Part shown: positions 8,702-16,759 of the stretch, in pieces | How positions within the stretch are numbered: the stretch's first letter is position 1 | Layout of the letters: every line of letters starts with the position of its first letter | NCBI GenBank assembly: GCA_035546295.1 | Contig: DATKBT010000174.1 | Span: forward strand, 1-20,802 | Source of the DNA: DATKBT01 sp035546295 | Lineage (GTDB): Bacteria > Acidobacteriota > Thermoanaerobaculia > Multivoradales > Multivoraceae | Direction: 5' to 3' | Length of the DNA stretch: 20,802 bases | Notes under the pieces: model-generated | The model's input: the letters and a program-made list of their open reading frames with translations, nothing else | What the model was told of the DNA's origin: nothing | Databases searched by the model: none | Translations under genes and position numbers: made by a program

Positions 8702-8729
8702 GCCGGCCGCGGCCACCTGGCCGGCCGGC
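8702..8729. terminator. GC-rich hairpin between convergent genes
   Basis: CCGGCC (8703-8708) and GGCCA (8711-8715) pair with TGGCC (8718-8722) and GGCCGG (8723-8728). This makes an 11-bp stem with a 2-nt bulge in the 82-bp gap between the convergent regulator and transporter genes. The tip is tight and there is no T-run. A bidirectional terminator role is inferred from position. Confidence 0.4.
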
Positions 8730-8736
8730 GACCGCA

Positions 8737-10203
8737 CTACCACCATCCCAGCAGCTTCCACCACACGAGACCCACGACGGGGAAGAGCAACACGTGGGGA
8801 CCCGAGACCACCAGCCCGATCTGCCACCAGCGCGCCTGAGTGACATAGCCGGCACCGAAGTAGATGGGCGCGGGCGTGGTGCCGTAATGGGTGAGGCACG
8901 CGCACAGGTTCGAGAGGTAGGCGAAGAGCAGCGCCGCCAGCAGCGGCGGCGCTCCGGCCACCAGCGAAACCGTGAGGAACGGGATCAACATCGCGCTCGA
9001 GTGCGCCGTGATGCTTGCGAACCCGTAGTGCGCGTAGAAATAGACCAGGAGCAGCACCGCGAGCGAGAGCGGCCAGCTCCAGCCTTCGAGCAGACCGCCG
9101 GTGCCCTGCGCGAACCACTCGGTGATGCCGGTCTTGCCGAGCTCGCGCGCCAGGAGCACCAGGCCCCCGTACCAGATGAAGACGTCCCATGCGCTGCGCT
9201 CGGTGATCACGTCCTGCCAGGTGAGCACGCCCGTGATCAGGAGCGTCCCGAGACCCAGCATCGCCACCAGGGTGTAGTCGATGCCGTGCCAGCGCGTCGT
9301 CACCCACAGCACCAGCACCAGGAGAAAGGTCGCCAGCATCAGGATCTCGGAGCGCGAGAGCGAACCCATCCTGCGCAGCTCGCCGGTCGCGTAGTCGGCG
9401 GCCTTGGGGGTACGGCGCACCTCCGGCGGGAACAGACGGAACAGCAGCAGCGGCGTGAGCGCGAGCGCGACGAGCCCCGGCACCACGGCCCCCAGGAACC
9501 AGGTGCCGTAGGTCAGCTCGATTCCGGTCACCTGCTGGGTGAAGCCGGCGATGAGGGGGTTCGAAGCCTGGCCGGTGAGGAACATGGCGCAGACGATCAC
9601 GTCGGTCTGGTAGACCAGCGGCAGCAGGAACGCGCCGAGCCGCGCCGCGGTGGGGCCGGGTTGCGAGCCGTAGCTCTCGGCGATGCTCCGCGTGATCGGG
9701 AAGACGATGCCGCCGGCGCGTGCGCTGTTGCTCGGGATCACGCTCGCCAGCACGCCGTCGGTGAGCGCGAGCGCGTAGCCGAGACCGAGCGAGGTGCCGC
9801 CCAACGCACGCACGAAGAGCAGAGCGACGCGGCGCCCGAAGCCGGTCTTGATCATTCCGCGCGCCAGCATGAACGCCGAGAGCACCAGCCACACCACCGG
9901 ATCGGCATACCCGGCGAGCGCGGTCGCGGGCTCGAGGACGCCGAAGATGGCGGTTGCCGCCACGCCCAGCAGCACCATCGCGCCGCCGGGCAGCGGCTGC
10001 AGGATCAACCCGAGGATGGTCGCGACGAAGATCGCGAAGAGCTGCCAGGAGCGCGGCTCGATGCCGGCGGGCGGCGGCAGCACGGCGACGCCGATGCCTG
10101 CCAGCACGACGAGCGCCCAGCGCACCGCGAGCGCCGCCCTGGAGAGCGGGGGCTGCGGAGCACGCGGCGGTGGGGGTTCCGGCTCGACGAGTTGCGGCTC
10201 CAC
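8737..10203 (-). CDS. DASS (SLC13) family anion/dicarboxylate:sodium symporter
   Basis: This is a 488-aa inner-membrane protein with about a dozen hydrophobic segments. It carries the two family substrate/sodium-site motifs: PSNSARAGGIVFPIT near residues 157-171 and ASITAHSSAMLIPF in the C-terminal half. The N-terminal scaffold (IEPRSWQLFAIFVATILGLILQP) matches the 2-oxoglutarate/malate translocator branch of DASS carriers, so a dicarboxylate is the likeliest substrate. The GTG at 10203 was chosen because TGAGGA lies just upstream with a 5-nt spacer; the frame is open much further upstream but reads as Arg/Pro/Gly-rich noncoding sequence. The N-terminal ~20 residues are proline/glutamate-rich. 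The stop codon of a small upstream reading frame is part of the Shine-Dalgarno. It is convergent with the winged-helix regulator. Family is confident; exact substrate is not. Confidence 0.92.
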   Translation of the reverse strand: MEPQLVEPEPPPPRAPQPPLSRAALAVRWALVVLAGIGVAVLPPPAGIEPRSWQLFAIFVATILGLILQPLPGGAMVLLGVAATAIFGVLEPATALAGYADPVVWLVLSAFMLARGMIKTGFGRRVALLFVRALGGTSLGLGYALALTDGVLASVIPSNSARAGGIVFPITRSIAESYGSQPGPTAARLGAFLLPLVYQTDVIVCAMFLTGQASNPLIAGFTQQVTGIELTYGTWFLGAVVPGLVALALTPLLLFRLFPPEVRRTPKAADYATGELRRMGSLSRSEILMLATFLLVLVLWVTTRWHGIDYTLVAMLGLGTLLITGVLTWQDVITERSAWDVFIWYGGLVLLARELGKTGITEWFAQGTGGLLEGWSWPLSLAVLLLVYFYAHYGFASITAHSSAMLIPFLTVSLVAGAPPLLAALLFAYLSNLCACLTHYGTTPAPIYFGAGYVTQARWWQIGLVVSGPHVLLFPVVGLVWWKLLGWW

Positions 10204-10211
10204 GAGCGTCC

Positions 10212-10397
10212 TCAGGGCGAGCCGGTCCGGAGCACCACGGACGCGCCCCGGGCAACGGAGTAGGAAGGCTGGATCACGACTCGGCTGGCCTCCAGGTCGA
10301 GCTCGGCGGTCGAGAGGACGGTGAAGGAGACCACGTCGCCGGCGTAGACGAAACCGCTCGGGTTTCGAGCGAAGCTGGCGACGGGTGGGAATGGCAC
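10212..10397 (-). CDS. 61-codon coding-like fragment directly upstream of the transporter
   Basis: The frame from GTG 10397 to TGA 10212 has a very high share of G/C third positions and a β-strand-like sequence (GFVYAGDVVSFTVLS, ASRVVIQPSYSVARGASVVL). It therefore reads as real coding sequence, although I do not recognise the family. There is no Shine-Dalgarno at the GTG, and an in-frame TGA lies two codons upstream. Immediately 5', minus frame 0 (about 10440-10560) also reads as plausible protein (YYGSFSRPMPVDVIQRDAKF). This suggests the 3' end of an older gene broken by frameshift rather than an independent gene. Its stop overlaps the transporter's Shine-Dalgarno, which would allow translational coupling. 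Confidence 0.35.
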   Translation of the reverse strand: MPFPPVASFARNPSGFVYAGDVVSFTVLSTAELDLEASRVVIQPSYSVARGASVVLRTGSP

Positions 10398-11023
10398 GCG
10401 TTTTCAGCGACCGAAGCGAAACGCGCACGCCGCGGCTCCTGCAGCCCGTCGGGGTGTGGTTCACGCGCTCGTCGAACTTCGCGTCACGCTGGATGACGTC
10501 GACGGGCATCGGTCGAGAGAACGACCCATAGTACGGGATCGAGGCATCCGTGCGTCGAGCCCATCTCGGCCGGTCACGGCGAGCTCGGGTGACGCCGGCG
10601 CCGGCATCGAGCCGAACCTCGGTCGCTCCCCCGCGTCCGATCCTCGCGCCCTCAGCCGTCGATGGAGGTTCTCCGCTCCCTCGCCGCATCCCTGCGCGTG
10701 GCCGCTCTCGATCTCGCCAGCGCCTGGGAGTCGGGATCGAGAAGGTAGGCGCTGACCACCGCCGAGCCGGGCGACGAAGAGGACTCGGTCCTCCCAGCCT
10801 GCTCGTGCCGCGCTCACCACCCTCCCCGACGACAACCCTCCCCCTGAACCTCCTGGTCGGGACCTCGTCGCCGGACCCGTTCGGTCGCGCTCCGCCGTAT
10901 GCTCTCCCGTGAGTGCACTGCCCTCGTCGACCGGGACGAATGTCGACGAGGGAACGAAGGAACGCTCCCGATCGCCAGCCCGGCGCGGGATGCCACGAGA
11001 AACCGCTCACCAAGGGAGCCGCA
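10398..11023. other. Long gap without a clear gene
   Basis: Reading frames here are rich in Arg, Ser and Pro with no recognisable domain on either strand. The exception is about 40 codons on the minus strand near 10440-10560 that look like protein and may belong to the broken gene ending at 10212. The region must contain the promoters of the divergent transporter and lipoprotein genes. A weak -10-like TATGCT at 10898-10903 (plus) has no convincing -35. Confidence 0.5.
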
Positions 11024-11473
11024 ATGACGAAACATACGTTCAGACTCTGCCTCGTGATGCTTCTCCTCTCGGCCGGCCTGCCGATCCTCGGCTGTGACCG
11101 CAGCGCCGAGGTCGACGAAGAGGCTCTCACCGAGGGCGAGCCCCTCGCCGAGGCCGATTCCGACGAAGGCGATTTCGCCGTCCACCAGGCCGGTCCGGCC
11201 GCCTGGAACTGCGAGCTCTACGACCAGGTCAAGGAGGAGGGAACGGCGACCCACGACGCCGCGATGACCGCGGAAGCAGAAGCCTACGTGGCGGAGAGCG
11301 TCCGCTCGTCTCTCGCCGACGGCGGCGTCGCGCCCCCAGAGGACGACGTCGACTATCTGAATCGAGTCCGCGGCCAACTCTCCATCGCGTGTGGAGGCGA
11401 CCCCACGATCCTGCTGTCCGAAGCCGCGTCTCGCATCGTCGCTTCTTGGGAGGTCGAAGGTCTCGAGAACTGA
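11024..11473 (+). CDS. Small acidic lipoprotein of unknown function
   Basis: This is a 149-aa protein starting at ATG 11024 with AGGGAG upstream. Residues 1-23 form a lipoprotein signal ending in the lipobox I-L-G-C, with Cys24 as the predicted lipidated residue. The following ~25 residues are strongly acidic (EVDEEALTEGE, EADSDEGD), a typical tether. Two further Cys (in AWNCELY and LSIACGG) could form a disulphide in the folded part. No domain is recognised. The residue after the Cys is Asp, which in Enterobacteria would favour inner-membrane retention; whether that rule holds in this lineage is unknown. The next gene downstream, a GST, has its own promoter, so it is probably monocistronic. 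Confidence 0.85.
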   Translation: MTKHTFRLCLVMLLLSAGLPILGCDRSAEVDEEALTEGEPLAEADSDEGDFAVHQAGPAAWNCELYDQVKEEGTATHDAAMTAEAEAYVAESVRSSLADGGVAPPEDDVDYLNRVRGQLSIACGGDPTILLSEAASRIVASWEVEGLEN

Positions 11474-11497
11474 TGGGCTGGAGGGTGGCGCGGCGCT

Positions 11498-11530
11498 CGC
11501 GCGGCTCGCCTCGAACCGCCGAGCCGCGCG
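11498..11530 (+). terminator. Perfect 11-bp hairpin after the lipoprotein gene
   Basis: CGCGCGGCTCG-type arm 11498-11508 pairs perfectly with 11520-11530 across an 11-nt loop, 25 nt after the lipoprotein stop codon. It lacks a T-run, so intrinsic termination is not assured. Position and strength suggest a transcript 3' end. Confidence 0.45.
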
Positions 11531-11608
11531 GCCCGGGCAGCCGGTGGCCGAGACGATCGTCGGCGTCGTCGGGCGAGCGCAAGAGCGCGACGAGGTCTCG
11601 ATCCGCCC

Positions 11609-11637
11609 CTGACGCCAGGCCGCAGGGAGGTTATCCT
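11609..11637 (+). promoter_or_regulatory. Sigma-70-type promoter of the GST gene
   Basis: CTGACG (11609-11614) and TATCCT (11632-11637) are separated by exactly 17 bp. The ATG follows 55 nt after the -10. This is the best consensus-like promoter seen in the window. Confidence 0.5.
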
Positions 11638-11691
11638 CCCCACTCGACCCCACTCGATCGTCACGGTTCCGACCTCGCGCAAGGAGGTGGC

Positions 11692-12477
11692 ATGCTCACC
11701 CTCTACGACATCCCGCTCTCGCCGTTCGCCCAGAAGGTCAAGATCGCGCTCCTCGAGAAGGGTCTCGCCTTCGACGTCCGGCCGGTCAGCTTCGCCGATC
11801 CGCCGTCTGAGCTCTCCGAGCTCAACCCCCGCGCCGAGGTTCCGATCCTGGTCGACGATCTCTCCGGCGACCAGGACGGAGAAGCCACCGCGGTCTGGGA
11901 CTCGACGATCATCCTCGACTACCTCGAGGATCGCTATCCGGAGCCCACGCTGTGGCCCGAGTCGCCCGCCGAGCGCGCGCGGGTGCGCGAGTTCGAGGAG
12001 GTGTGCGACACCCACTTCGACGCCGTCAACTGGGGGGTCTACGAGGTCACGTACTTCAACCGAGCGGAGGGCGACGAGGCGACCGCGATGCTCGACGCGG
12101 CGCGCAGCCAGCTCTGGGGTCTCTACGCCTATCTCGAGCGCCAGCTCGAAACGCGCGAATGGCTCAACGGCGACGCCTTCGGCCGCGGTGACCTCGCCGC
12201 TCACCCTTTCGTCTCGGCATCGTGGGCGATGTTCCACAAGACCGCCGACGACACGCCGCTCGCCCGCTGGCTCGGGCGCTGCCGCGAGCTGGCGTCGATC
12301 CAGCGCGTGCGCGAGGAGGTGCGGACCTTCCTCCAGGAGCAGCGCGGAGCGCCGGTCGGACGCCGCCGGACCTACCGCGGCTACCGTCTCGACTGGATGA
12401 TGCGCTCGGGCGGGCGGGCGGTCGTCGAGCGCGGTATCGAGGCCGACACGATCGCGTTCTCGAGCGAGATCGACTGA
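11692..12477 (+). CDS. Glutathione S-transferase family protein
   Basis: This is a 261-aa protein starting at ATG 11692 behind a perfect AAGGAGG. The N-terminal thioredoxin-like domain begins LYDIPLSPFAQKVKIALLEKGL, with Ser10 at the usual catalytic Ser/Cys position. It continues through NPRAEVPILVDD (the conserved cis-proline) to DSTIILDYLEDRYP (glutathione-contact Asp-Ser). The C-terminal ~160 residues are α-helical (AYLERQLETREWLNGDAFGRGDLAAHPFV carries the GST N-capping/Asp motif). The tail after ~235 is longer and more basic than usual. It is cytoplasmic and conjugates or reduces electrophiles or peroxides with glutathione or a related thiol; the substrate cannot be told. It has its own promoter. 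Confidence 0.93.
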   Translation: MLTLYDIPLSPFAQKVKIALLEKGLAFDVRPVSFADPPSELSELNPRAEVPILVDDLSGDQDGEATAVWDSTIILDYLEDRYPEPTLWPESPAERARVREFEEVCDTHFDAVNWGVYEVTYFNRAEGDEATAMLDAARSQLWGLYAYLERQLETREWLNGDAFGRGDLAAHPFVSASWAMFHKTADDTPLARWLGRCRELASIQRVREEVRTFLQEQRGAPVGRRRTYRGYRLDWMMRSGGRAVVERGIEADTIAFSSEID

Positions 12478-12523
12478 GGCAGACGCGACGGGCTCCTCGC
12501 ATTCGCGAGGAGATCGACTGAGG
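12466..12523 (+). repeat. Duplicated GST stop region with intervening hairpin
   Basis: GAGATCGACTGAGG occurs at 12466-12479 (covering the GST stop codon) and again at 12510-12523, 44 bp later. Between the copies, CTCCTCGC (12493-12500) pairs perfectly with GCGAGGAG (12505-12512) around a 4-nt loop, a terminator-like stem without a T-run. The hairpin may end GST transcription; the direct repeat looks like a short duplication of the gene's 3' end. Confidence 0.45.
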
Positions 12524-12542
12524 GGTTGCCGCGCGGTCCGTT

Positions 12543-12551
12543 TGCTACCCT
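12543..12551 (+). promoter_or_regulatory. Candidate extended -10 element for the TPR/LolA-like gene
   Basis: TGCTACCCT lies 95 nt before the GTG start. The identical 9-mer lies upstream of the kinase gene at 14282-14290. The nearest -35-like TTGCCG (12526-12531) is only 14 bp away, so any activity would rest on the extended -10. Confidence 0.35.
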
Positions 12552-12646
12552 GGAGGGGAGCCTCCGCCCCGCTCTCGAAGACGTAGCGCGACCGACGTGC
12601 CGCACGAGTTGGACGACCAGGAGGCCCGCCGTTCGAGCAACGCCCC

Positions 12647-13906
12647 GTGACGATTCGACTCCTCCCCCTGGTGATCGCGCTCGCCGCGTGGGCCTCCCTC
12701 GCGCGCGGATCCGCCCAGGAGCCCGAGGACTCATGGAGAGCGCTCGACCTCCAGGCGCAGGAGCTCTTCGAAGCCGGCGACCACCGCGGGGCCCTCGCCG
12801 TTGCGCAGCGGGCGGTCGACCTCGCCGAGCGGGAGTTGGGGCCGGATCACGCCCAACTCATCCCCCCCCTCTCGACTCTCGGGGACGCCCAGCTCTTCGT
12901 CGGCGGACGGGCGGAGGCGGAGCCCGTCTACCGGCGAGCCTTGGCGATCGCCGAGGCGTCGCCGGACGCGCACGAGGACGAGGTCGGCAGGCTCCTGTTC
13001 AACCTGGCCGCCATCCTCGAAGACCGGGGCGAGAGCGCCGAAGCCAGCGATCTCTACGGACGCTGTGCCGACCTGTTCGAGCCGACGTTGGGGGAGGATC
13101 ACCCGCGGGTCGAGCTGTGCCGGAACCTGGCAGAGGGCGCCCGCGACACAGCCGAGCCGCCGGAAGTCTCAGGCGACGGAGCCGGCGATCCCGCGAACAG
13201 CGACGCCGGGGTCGAGCGCTGGCTGCAGGCCATGCTCGACTTCTACGAGCGGGCCCCGCTGTCGGCCTCCTACAGGATGGCCATGAGCGCCCGCCAGGCC
13301 GACCAGCGCCTCGACCTGTCGGGAGAGGGGACCCTGATCTACGGCGACGCCAGGCACCTCCGGGTCACCGCCGAGCTGACGGTCCGCGCCTCCGGCCAGG
13401 ACGAGCCGACGGCGCTCTCGGTGCTGGTGGTGGGGGACGGCGAGTCGGTGTGGACTCAGGTCGAGAGCCCGGGGCGGGAGCCGCAGGTGACCCGCATCAG
13501 CGTCGAGGAGCACGAGCAGGCAGCGGCGGGCATGGGGCTGGGAGGGGTCGCCGCAAGTGACCCGCTCGCCCAGATGCGCGCCCTGCGCGACCTCGCCGAT
13601 CTCGAGGTGGTCGAGCGGACAGCGGAGCGCGTGGTCCTGCGCGGACCGTTGAACGACATCTTCCGAGCGAGGGTGGGACCTCCGGAGCAGATCTTCGGGC
13701 CAGGCGCCGAGGTCAGCATGGCGATCGCTCCCGACACGGGCGCGCCGCTGGCGATGACGGTCGGCGGCGAGGCGTTGTCCGTGGAGATGGAGTTCGGAAA
13801 CCCAGTCTTCCACGGTCCTGGGTCGCTGCCGGAGGACACCTTCGAGTACCGGCCGCCGGAGGGGGGCGCCGCACCTCCGTCCACCGAGCCGGAGCCCCCG
13901 CCTTAA
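12647..13906 (+). CDS. Exported TPR protein with LolA-like C-terminal domain
   Basis: This is a 419-aa protein starting at GTG 12647. Residues 1-22 form a signal peptide (LLPLVIALAAWASLARGSA). Residues ~30-155 hold TPR units of the LGxxHP/ALAxAxRAV kind (LFEAGDHRGALAVAQRAVDLAERELGPDHAQ, YRRALAIAEAS, LFEPTLGEDHPRV). Residues ~200-395 resemble the LolA/LppX-type half-barrel of periplasmic lipid-handling proteins (DFYERAPLSASYRMAMSARQ, LSGEGTLIYGDARHLRV, VLVVGDGESVWTQVESP, VSMAIAPDTGAPLAM). The tail is proline-rich. This suggests a periplasmic protein that binds a hydrophobic ligand, with TPRs for partner binding. The combination is unusual. No strong Shine-Dalgarno is near the GTG (AGGAGG is ~24 nt away), so the start is the least certain part. 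Confidence 0.82.
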   Translation: MTIRLLPLVIALAAWASLARGSAQEPEDSWRALDLQAQELFEAGDHRGALAVAQRAVDLAERELGPDHAQLIPPLSTLGDAQLFVGGRAEAEPVYRRALAIAEASPDAHEDEVGRLLFNLAAILEDRGESAEASDLYGRCADLFEPTLGEDHPRVELCRNLAEGARDTAEPPEVSGDGAGDPANSDAGVERWLQAMLDFYERAPLSASYRMAMSARQADQRLDLSGEGTLIYGDARHLRVTAELTVRASGQDEPTALSVLVVGDGESVWTQVESPGREPQVTRISVEEHEQAAAGMGLGGVAASDPLAQMRALRDLADLEVVERTAERVVLRGPLNDIFRARVGPPEQIFGPGAEVSMAIAPDTGAPLAMTVGGEALSVEMEFGNPVFHGPGSLPEDTFEYRPPEGGAAPPSTEPEPPP

Positions 13907-14323
13907 CGGTCTTCGGGATCGGCGGCATCGCCGTGCCGCTCCCGAGCTGTGCCTGCGGTCTCGGCAGGCCCGCGGTCGGCCCCAGGCCTCAGCCGGTGGA
14001 TTCGCCCGCAGTCCCTCGGCACGTGCTCCTCCGATCAACGGTCGGCGGGATCTCCGCCACGCCCCTCTCGGCACTTGCTGAACCGTCGTAGAGCTGTCCG
14101 AGTCATCGAGGTCCCGCTCTACGGCTGTTCCCCGGCCACGCTCCGAGGACCTCCGGGGCGCGTCGGATGGCGGAAGCTTCGCTCATCGCTTCTCATCCTA
14201 GTGCCGTGCAAGCGTCGAGAGACCAGGGGCCGGCGATCAGGGAAGGGTCCCGATCTCTTGGCGAATCACCCGGTCGGCGAGTGCTACCCTGAATCCGGCG
14301 GCACTCGTTGCGTGGAGGTGCTG
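13907..14323 (+). other. 417-bp leader region of the kinase gene
   Basis: No coding sequence is supported. Several inverted repeats occur: GCCTGC/GCAGGC (13951-13956 with 13964-13969), GGCGG/CCGCC (14044-14048 with 14054-14058), and CGTAGAGC/GCTCTACG (14087-14094 with 14116-14123, 21-nt loop). The first lies 45 nt after the preceding stop and may end that transcript. The candidate promoter element TGCTACCCT is at 14282-14290, and GGAGGTG provides the kinase ribosome-binding site. Confidence 0.45.
14282..14290 (+). promoter_or_regulatory. Candidate extended -10 element of the kinase gene
   Basis: TGCTACCCT, identical to 12543-12551, ends 33 nt before the ATG. A TTGGCG at 14258-14263 is 21 bp away, too far for a standard -35. 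The shared 9-mer before two genes is the main support. Confidence 0.35.
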
Positions 14324-16495
14324 ATGGACGCCCGCCACATCGCTCACTACCGGATCGTGCGCCCGCTCGGATCGGGCGGCATGGGCAACGTGCTGCTCGC
14401 GCACGACGTCCGTCTCGACCGCCGGGTGGCGCTCAAGCTCCTGCCTCCCGAGCTGGCGCGTGACGAAGAGCGACTGGCACGGTTGCGGCGCGAGGCGCGC
14501 GCGATCGCCGCGCTCGACCACCCCAACGTGGTGCGGATCCACGCGATCGAGGAGGCCGAAGGCGCGACCTTCCTGGTGATGGAACGGGTCGTCGGACGCA
14601 CCCTCGCTGCGATCATGGCGGAGAAGCGCCTCGATCTCGAGCAGATCAACGACCTCGGCGCCCAGCTCGCAGACGGCCTGGCCGCGGCGCACCGCGCCGG
14701 GGTGGTCCACCGGGACCTCAAGCCCGCGAACGTGATGGTGTCCGATGACGGCGTCCTGAAGGTCCTGGACTTCGGCCTGGCGATCTGGCTCGACGGCAGG
14801 CCGGAGCAGATCCCGGCCGGAACCGTCGATCCGGCCGCGCCCACCGAGACCGCCGCGCTGACCGCGGCTGGCTCGGTGATGGGAACGGCGCCCTACATGG
14901 CGCCAGAGCAGGTGCGCGGCCAGCCGGCGACCGCGGCTACCGACGTCTTCGCGCTCGGCGCGGTGCTCTACGAGATGATCACCGGCTCGCGGCCCTTCGC
15001 CGGCAACAGCAGGGCCGAGCTGTACTCGGCCATCCTGCGCGACTCGCCCGCGCCGGTGCGTGAGCTCCGGCCGGAAGCGCCCGCCGCGCTCGCCGAGCTG
15101 ATCGAGCGCTGTCTGGCCAAGGACGTCGAGGAAAGGCCGCGGTCGATGGCCGATGTACGGGACCGGCTTCGCGCGCTCGCCGACGAGGCGGAGGCGGCGC
15201 CCGAGCGCTCGGTGGCGGTGCTGCCCTTCGTCGACATGAGCGCCGCTCGCGACCAGGAGTACTTCTGCGAGGGGATCGCCGAGCAGCTGCTCTATGCCTT
15301 GTCGAGGATCGAAGGGCTGCGGGTCGCGGCCCGCACGTCGACCTTCTGCTTCAAGGGGAAGAGCGTCGACGTCCGCGAGATCGGCAGGTACCTCGGGGTC
15401 GGCGCCGTGGTCGAGGGGAGCTTGCGCAAGTCCGGCGATCGGCTGCGGATCACGGCCCAGCTCGTGGACACCGCCAATGGCTACCGTCTGTGGTCCGAGC
15501 AGTTCGATCGCCGCTTCGAGGACGTCTTCGCCATTCAGGACGAGATCACCGACAGCATCGTCTCCGCTCTCGAGCTCGCTCTGGCGCCCGGTGAGGACGC
15601 TCGGATCGAGCACGGAACGCGGAATCCGCGCGCCTACGATCACTACCTGCGCGGACGGAGCTTCTTCTATCGGCAGACCCGACGCGACCAGGAGGCGGCA
15701 CGCCGGCTGTTCGCCGAGGCGATCGAGGAGGATCCGGCCTTCGCCCGGGCCTGGGCCGGCGCCGCCGACTGTTGCTCATTCCTCTACAAGCACTTCGGAC
15801 ACGATCCCGAGCACCTGCAGGAGGCGCTGCGCTCGTCGCGGCGTGCCCTCGACCTCGACCCTCGGCTCGCCGAGGCGCACTCCTCCCATGGCTTCGCGCT
15901 CTCCCTCTCCGGCGAGCTCGATCGCGCCGACGAGGAGTTCGAGGAGGCGGTTCGCCTCGACCCCCATCTGTTCGACGCCCACTACCTCTACGGTCATCAC
16001 ATGACCTTCACCCGCGGCGATCGGGAGGCGGGCGCGCGCCTCTTCGAGCGCGCCGCCGACCTGCGGCCGGACGATTACCAGGCTCCGATGCTGCTCGCCG
16101 GGATCCACCGCGCCGAAGGGCGCGACGACGAATCGCGCCGCCAGTATCGCCGGGCCTACGAGAACGCCTGCAGCCACCTCGCCCTCCATCCCGACGATGT
16201 GCGTGCGCTCTACCTCGGGGGCGCGGCTCTGGTGCAGCTCGACCAGATCGAGGAGGGGCTCGAGTGGGCCACCCGTGCGGCCGAGGCCGACGGTTCCGCG
16301 ATCGTGCTCTACAACGTCGCCGCCGCTCACGCGCTGGCGGGGCGGGACGAGCAGGCGCTCGACTATCTCGAGCAATCGCTCGCAGCCGGTTTCACCCATC
16401 GGGTCGCGGCCGAGCTCGACCCGGACTTCGACAGGCTCGCGGACGACCCCGGGTTTCGTCGCATCCTCGATAGGATGGATGCCGCCGGCCACTGA
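14324..16495 (+). CDS. Ser/Thr protein kinase with TolB-like and TPR domains
   Basis: This is a 723-aa protein; ATG 14324 has GGAGGTG 5 nt upstream. Residues ~9-285 are a complete Hanks-type kinase: glycine loop GSGGMG (16-21), VALK with Lys38, αC Glu57, HRDLKPAN with Asp131 and Asn136, DFG 149-151, APE 193-195 and Asp207. It is an RD kinase, predicted active. Residues ~295-420 are a TolB-N/FlgO-like domain (SVAVLPFVDMS, EYFCEGIAEQLLYALS, GAVVEGSLRKSGDRLRI, LWSEQFDR). Residues ~430-720 are TPR repeats. No transmembrane segment is seen between kinase and C-terminal part, so it is probably cytoplasmic. This architecture is frequent in Acidobacteria. Its C-terminal two-thirds parallels the winged-helix regulator at 6918-8654. 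Targets are unknown. Confidence 0.95.
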   Translation: MDARHIAHYRIVRPLGSGGMGNVLLAHDVRLDRRVALKLLPPELARDEERLARLRREARAIAALDHPNVVRIHAIEEAEGATFLVMERVVGRTLAAIMAEKRLDLEQINDLGAQLADGLAAAHRAGVVHRDLKPANVMVSDDGVLKVLDFGLAIWLDGRPEQIPAGTVDPAAPTETAALTAAGSVMGTAPYMAPEQVRGQPATAATDVFALGAVLYEMITGSRPFAGNSRAELYSAILRDSPAPVRELRPEAPAALAELIERCLAKDVEERPRSMADVRDRLRALADEAEAAPERSVAVLPFVDMSAARDQEYFCEGIAEQLLYALSRIEGLRVAARTSTFCFKGKSVDVREIGRYLGVGAVVEGSLRKSGDRLRITAQLVDTANGYRLWSEQFDRRFEDVFAIQDEITDSIVSALELALAPGEDARIEHGTRNPRAYDHYLRGRSFFYRQTRRDQEAARRLFAEAIEEDPAFARAWAGAADCCSFLYKHFGHDPEHLQEALRSSRRALDLDPRLAEAHSSHGFALSLSGELDRADEEFEEAVRLDPHLFDAHYLYGHHMTFTRGDREAGARLFERAADLRPDDYQAPMLLAGIHRAEGRDDESRRQYRRAYENACSHLALHPDDVRALYLGGAALVQLDQIEEGLEWATRAAEADGSAIVLYNVAAAHALAGRDEQALDYLEQSLAAGFTHRVAAELDPDFDRLADDPGFRRILDRMDAAGH

Positions 16496-16540
16496 CGAGG
16501 GTGCCGCCTGTCGGCGGTGGAGAGTGGGCAGTGACCGATG

Positions 16541-16565
16541 TCCTCGAGCACTCCTCCCTCGAGGA
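16541..16565. terminator. Hairpin between convergent kinase and kinase-like genes
   Basis: TCCTCGAG (16541-16548) pairs perfectly with CTCGAGGA (16558-16565) across a 9-nt loop, 46 nt past the kinase stop codon and in the 264-bp convergent gap. There is no T-run. A smaller CCGCC/GGCGG stem lies at 16504-16517. Confidence 0.35.
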
Positions 16566-16759
16566 GGCTCCGCAGATCGCGCCGCGTTCGGCCGCACACG
16601 AAGGGCGCGCGGCGCAGCGATCGAGTGGTCTCGAGCTCGTCGAGCAGGCTCTCGAGCACCCCCACCTCGTGGAGGCTCGGCGGCGACCGGCCAGGGCCGC
16701 GCGGCAGCGGCAGAAGGGCATGCAGCGAGCGGGTCCCGCCCTCGCCCGAGCCGAGGAGA

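Noticed and set aside
8398..10263. Plus-strand 621-codon open frame
   Set aside because: Antisense to the transporter and low-complexity in composition (Arg, Gln, Glu, Ala); the minus frame has transmembrane segments and family motifs.
10204..11130. Upstream extension of the transporter frame to 11130
   Set aside because: The extension is Arg/Pro/Gly-rich and has no homology-like features; GTG 10203 with TGAGGA is a far better start.
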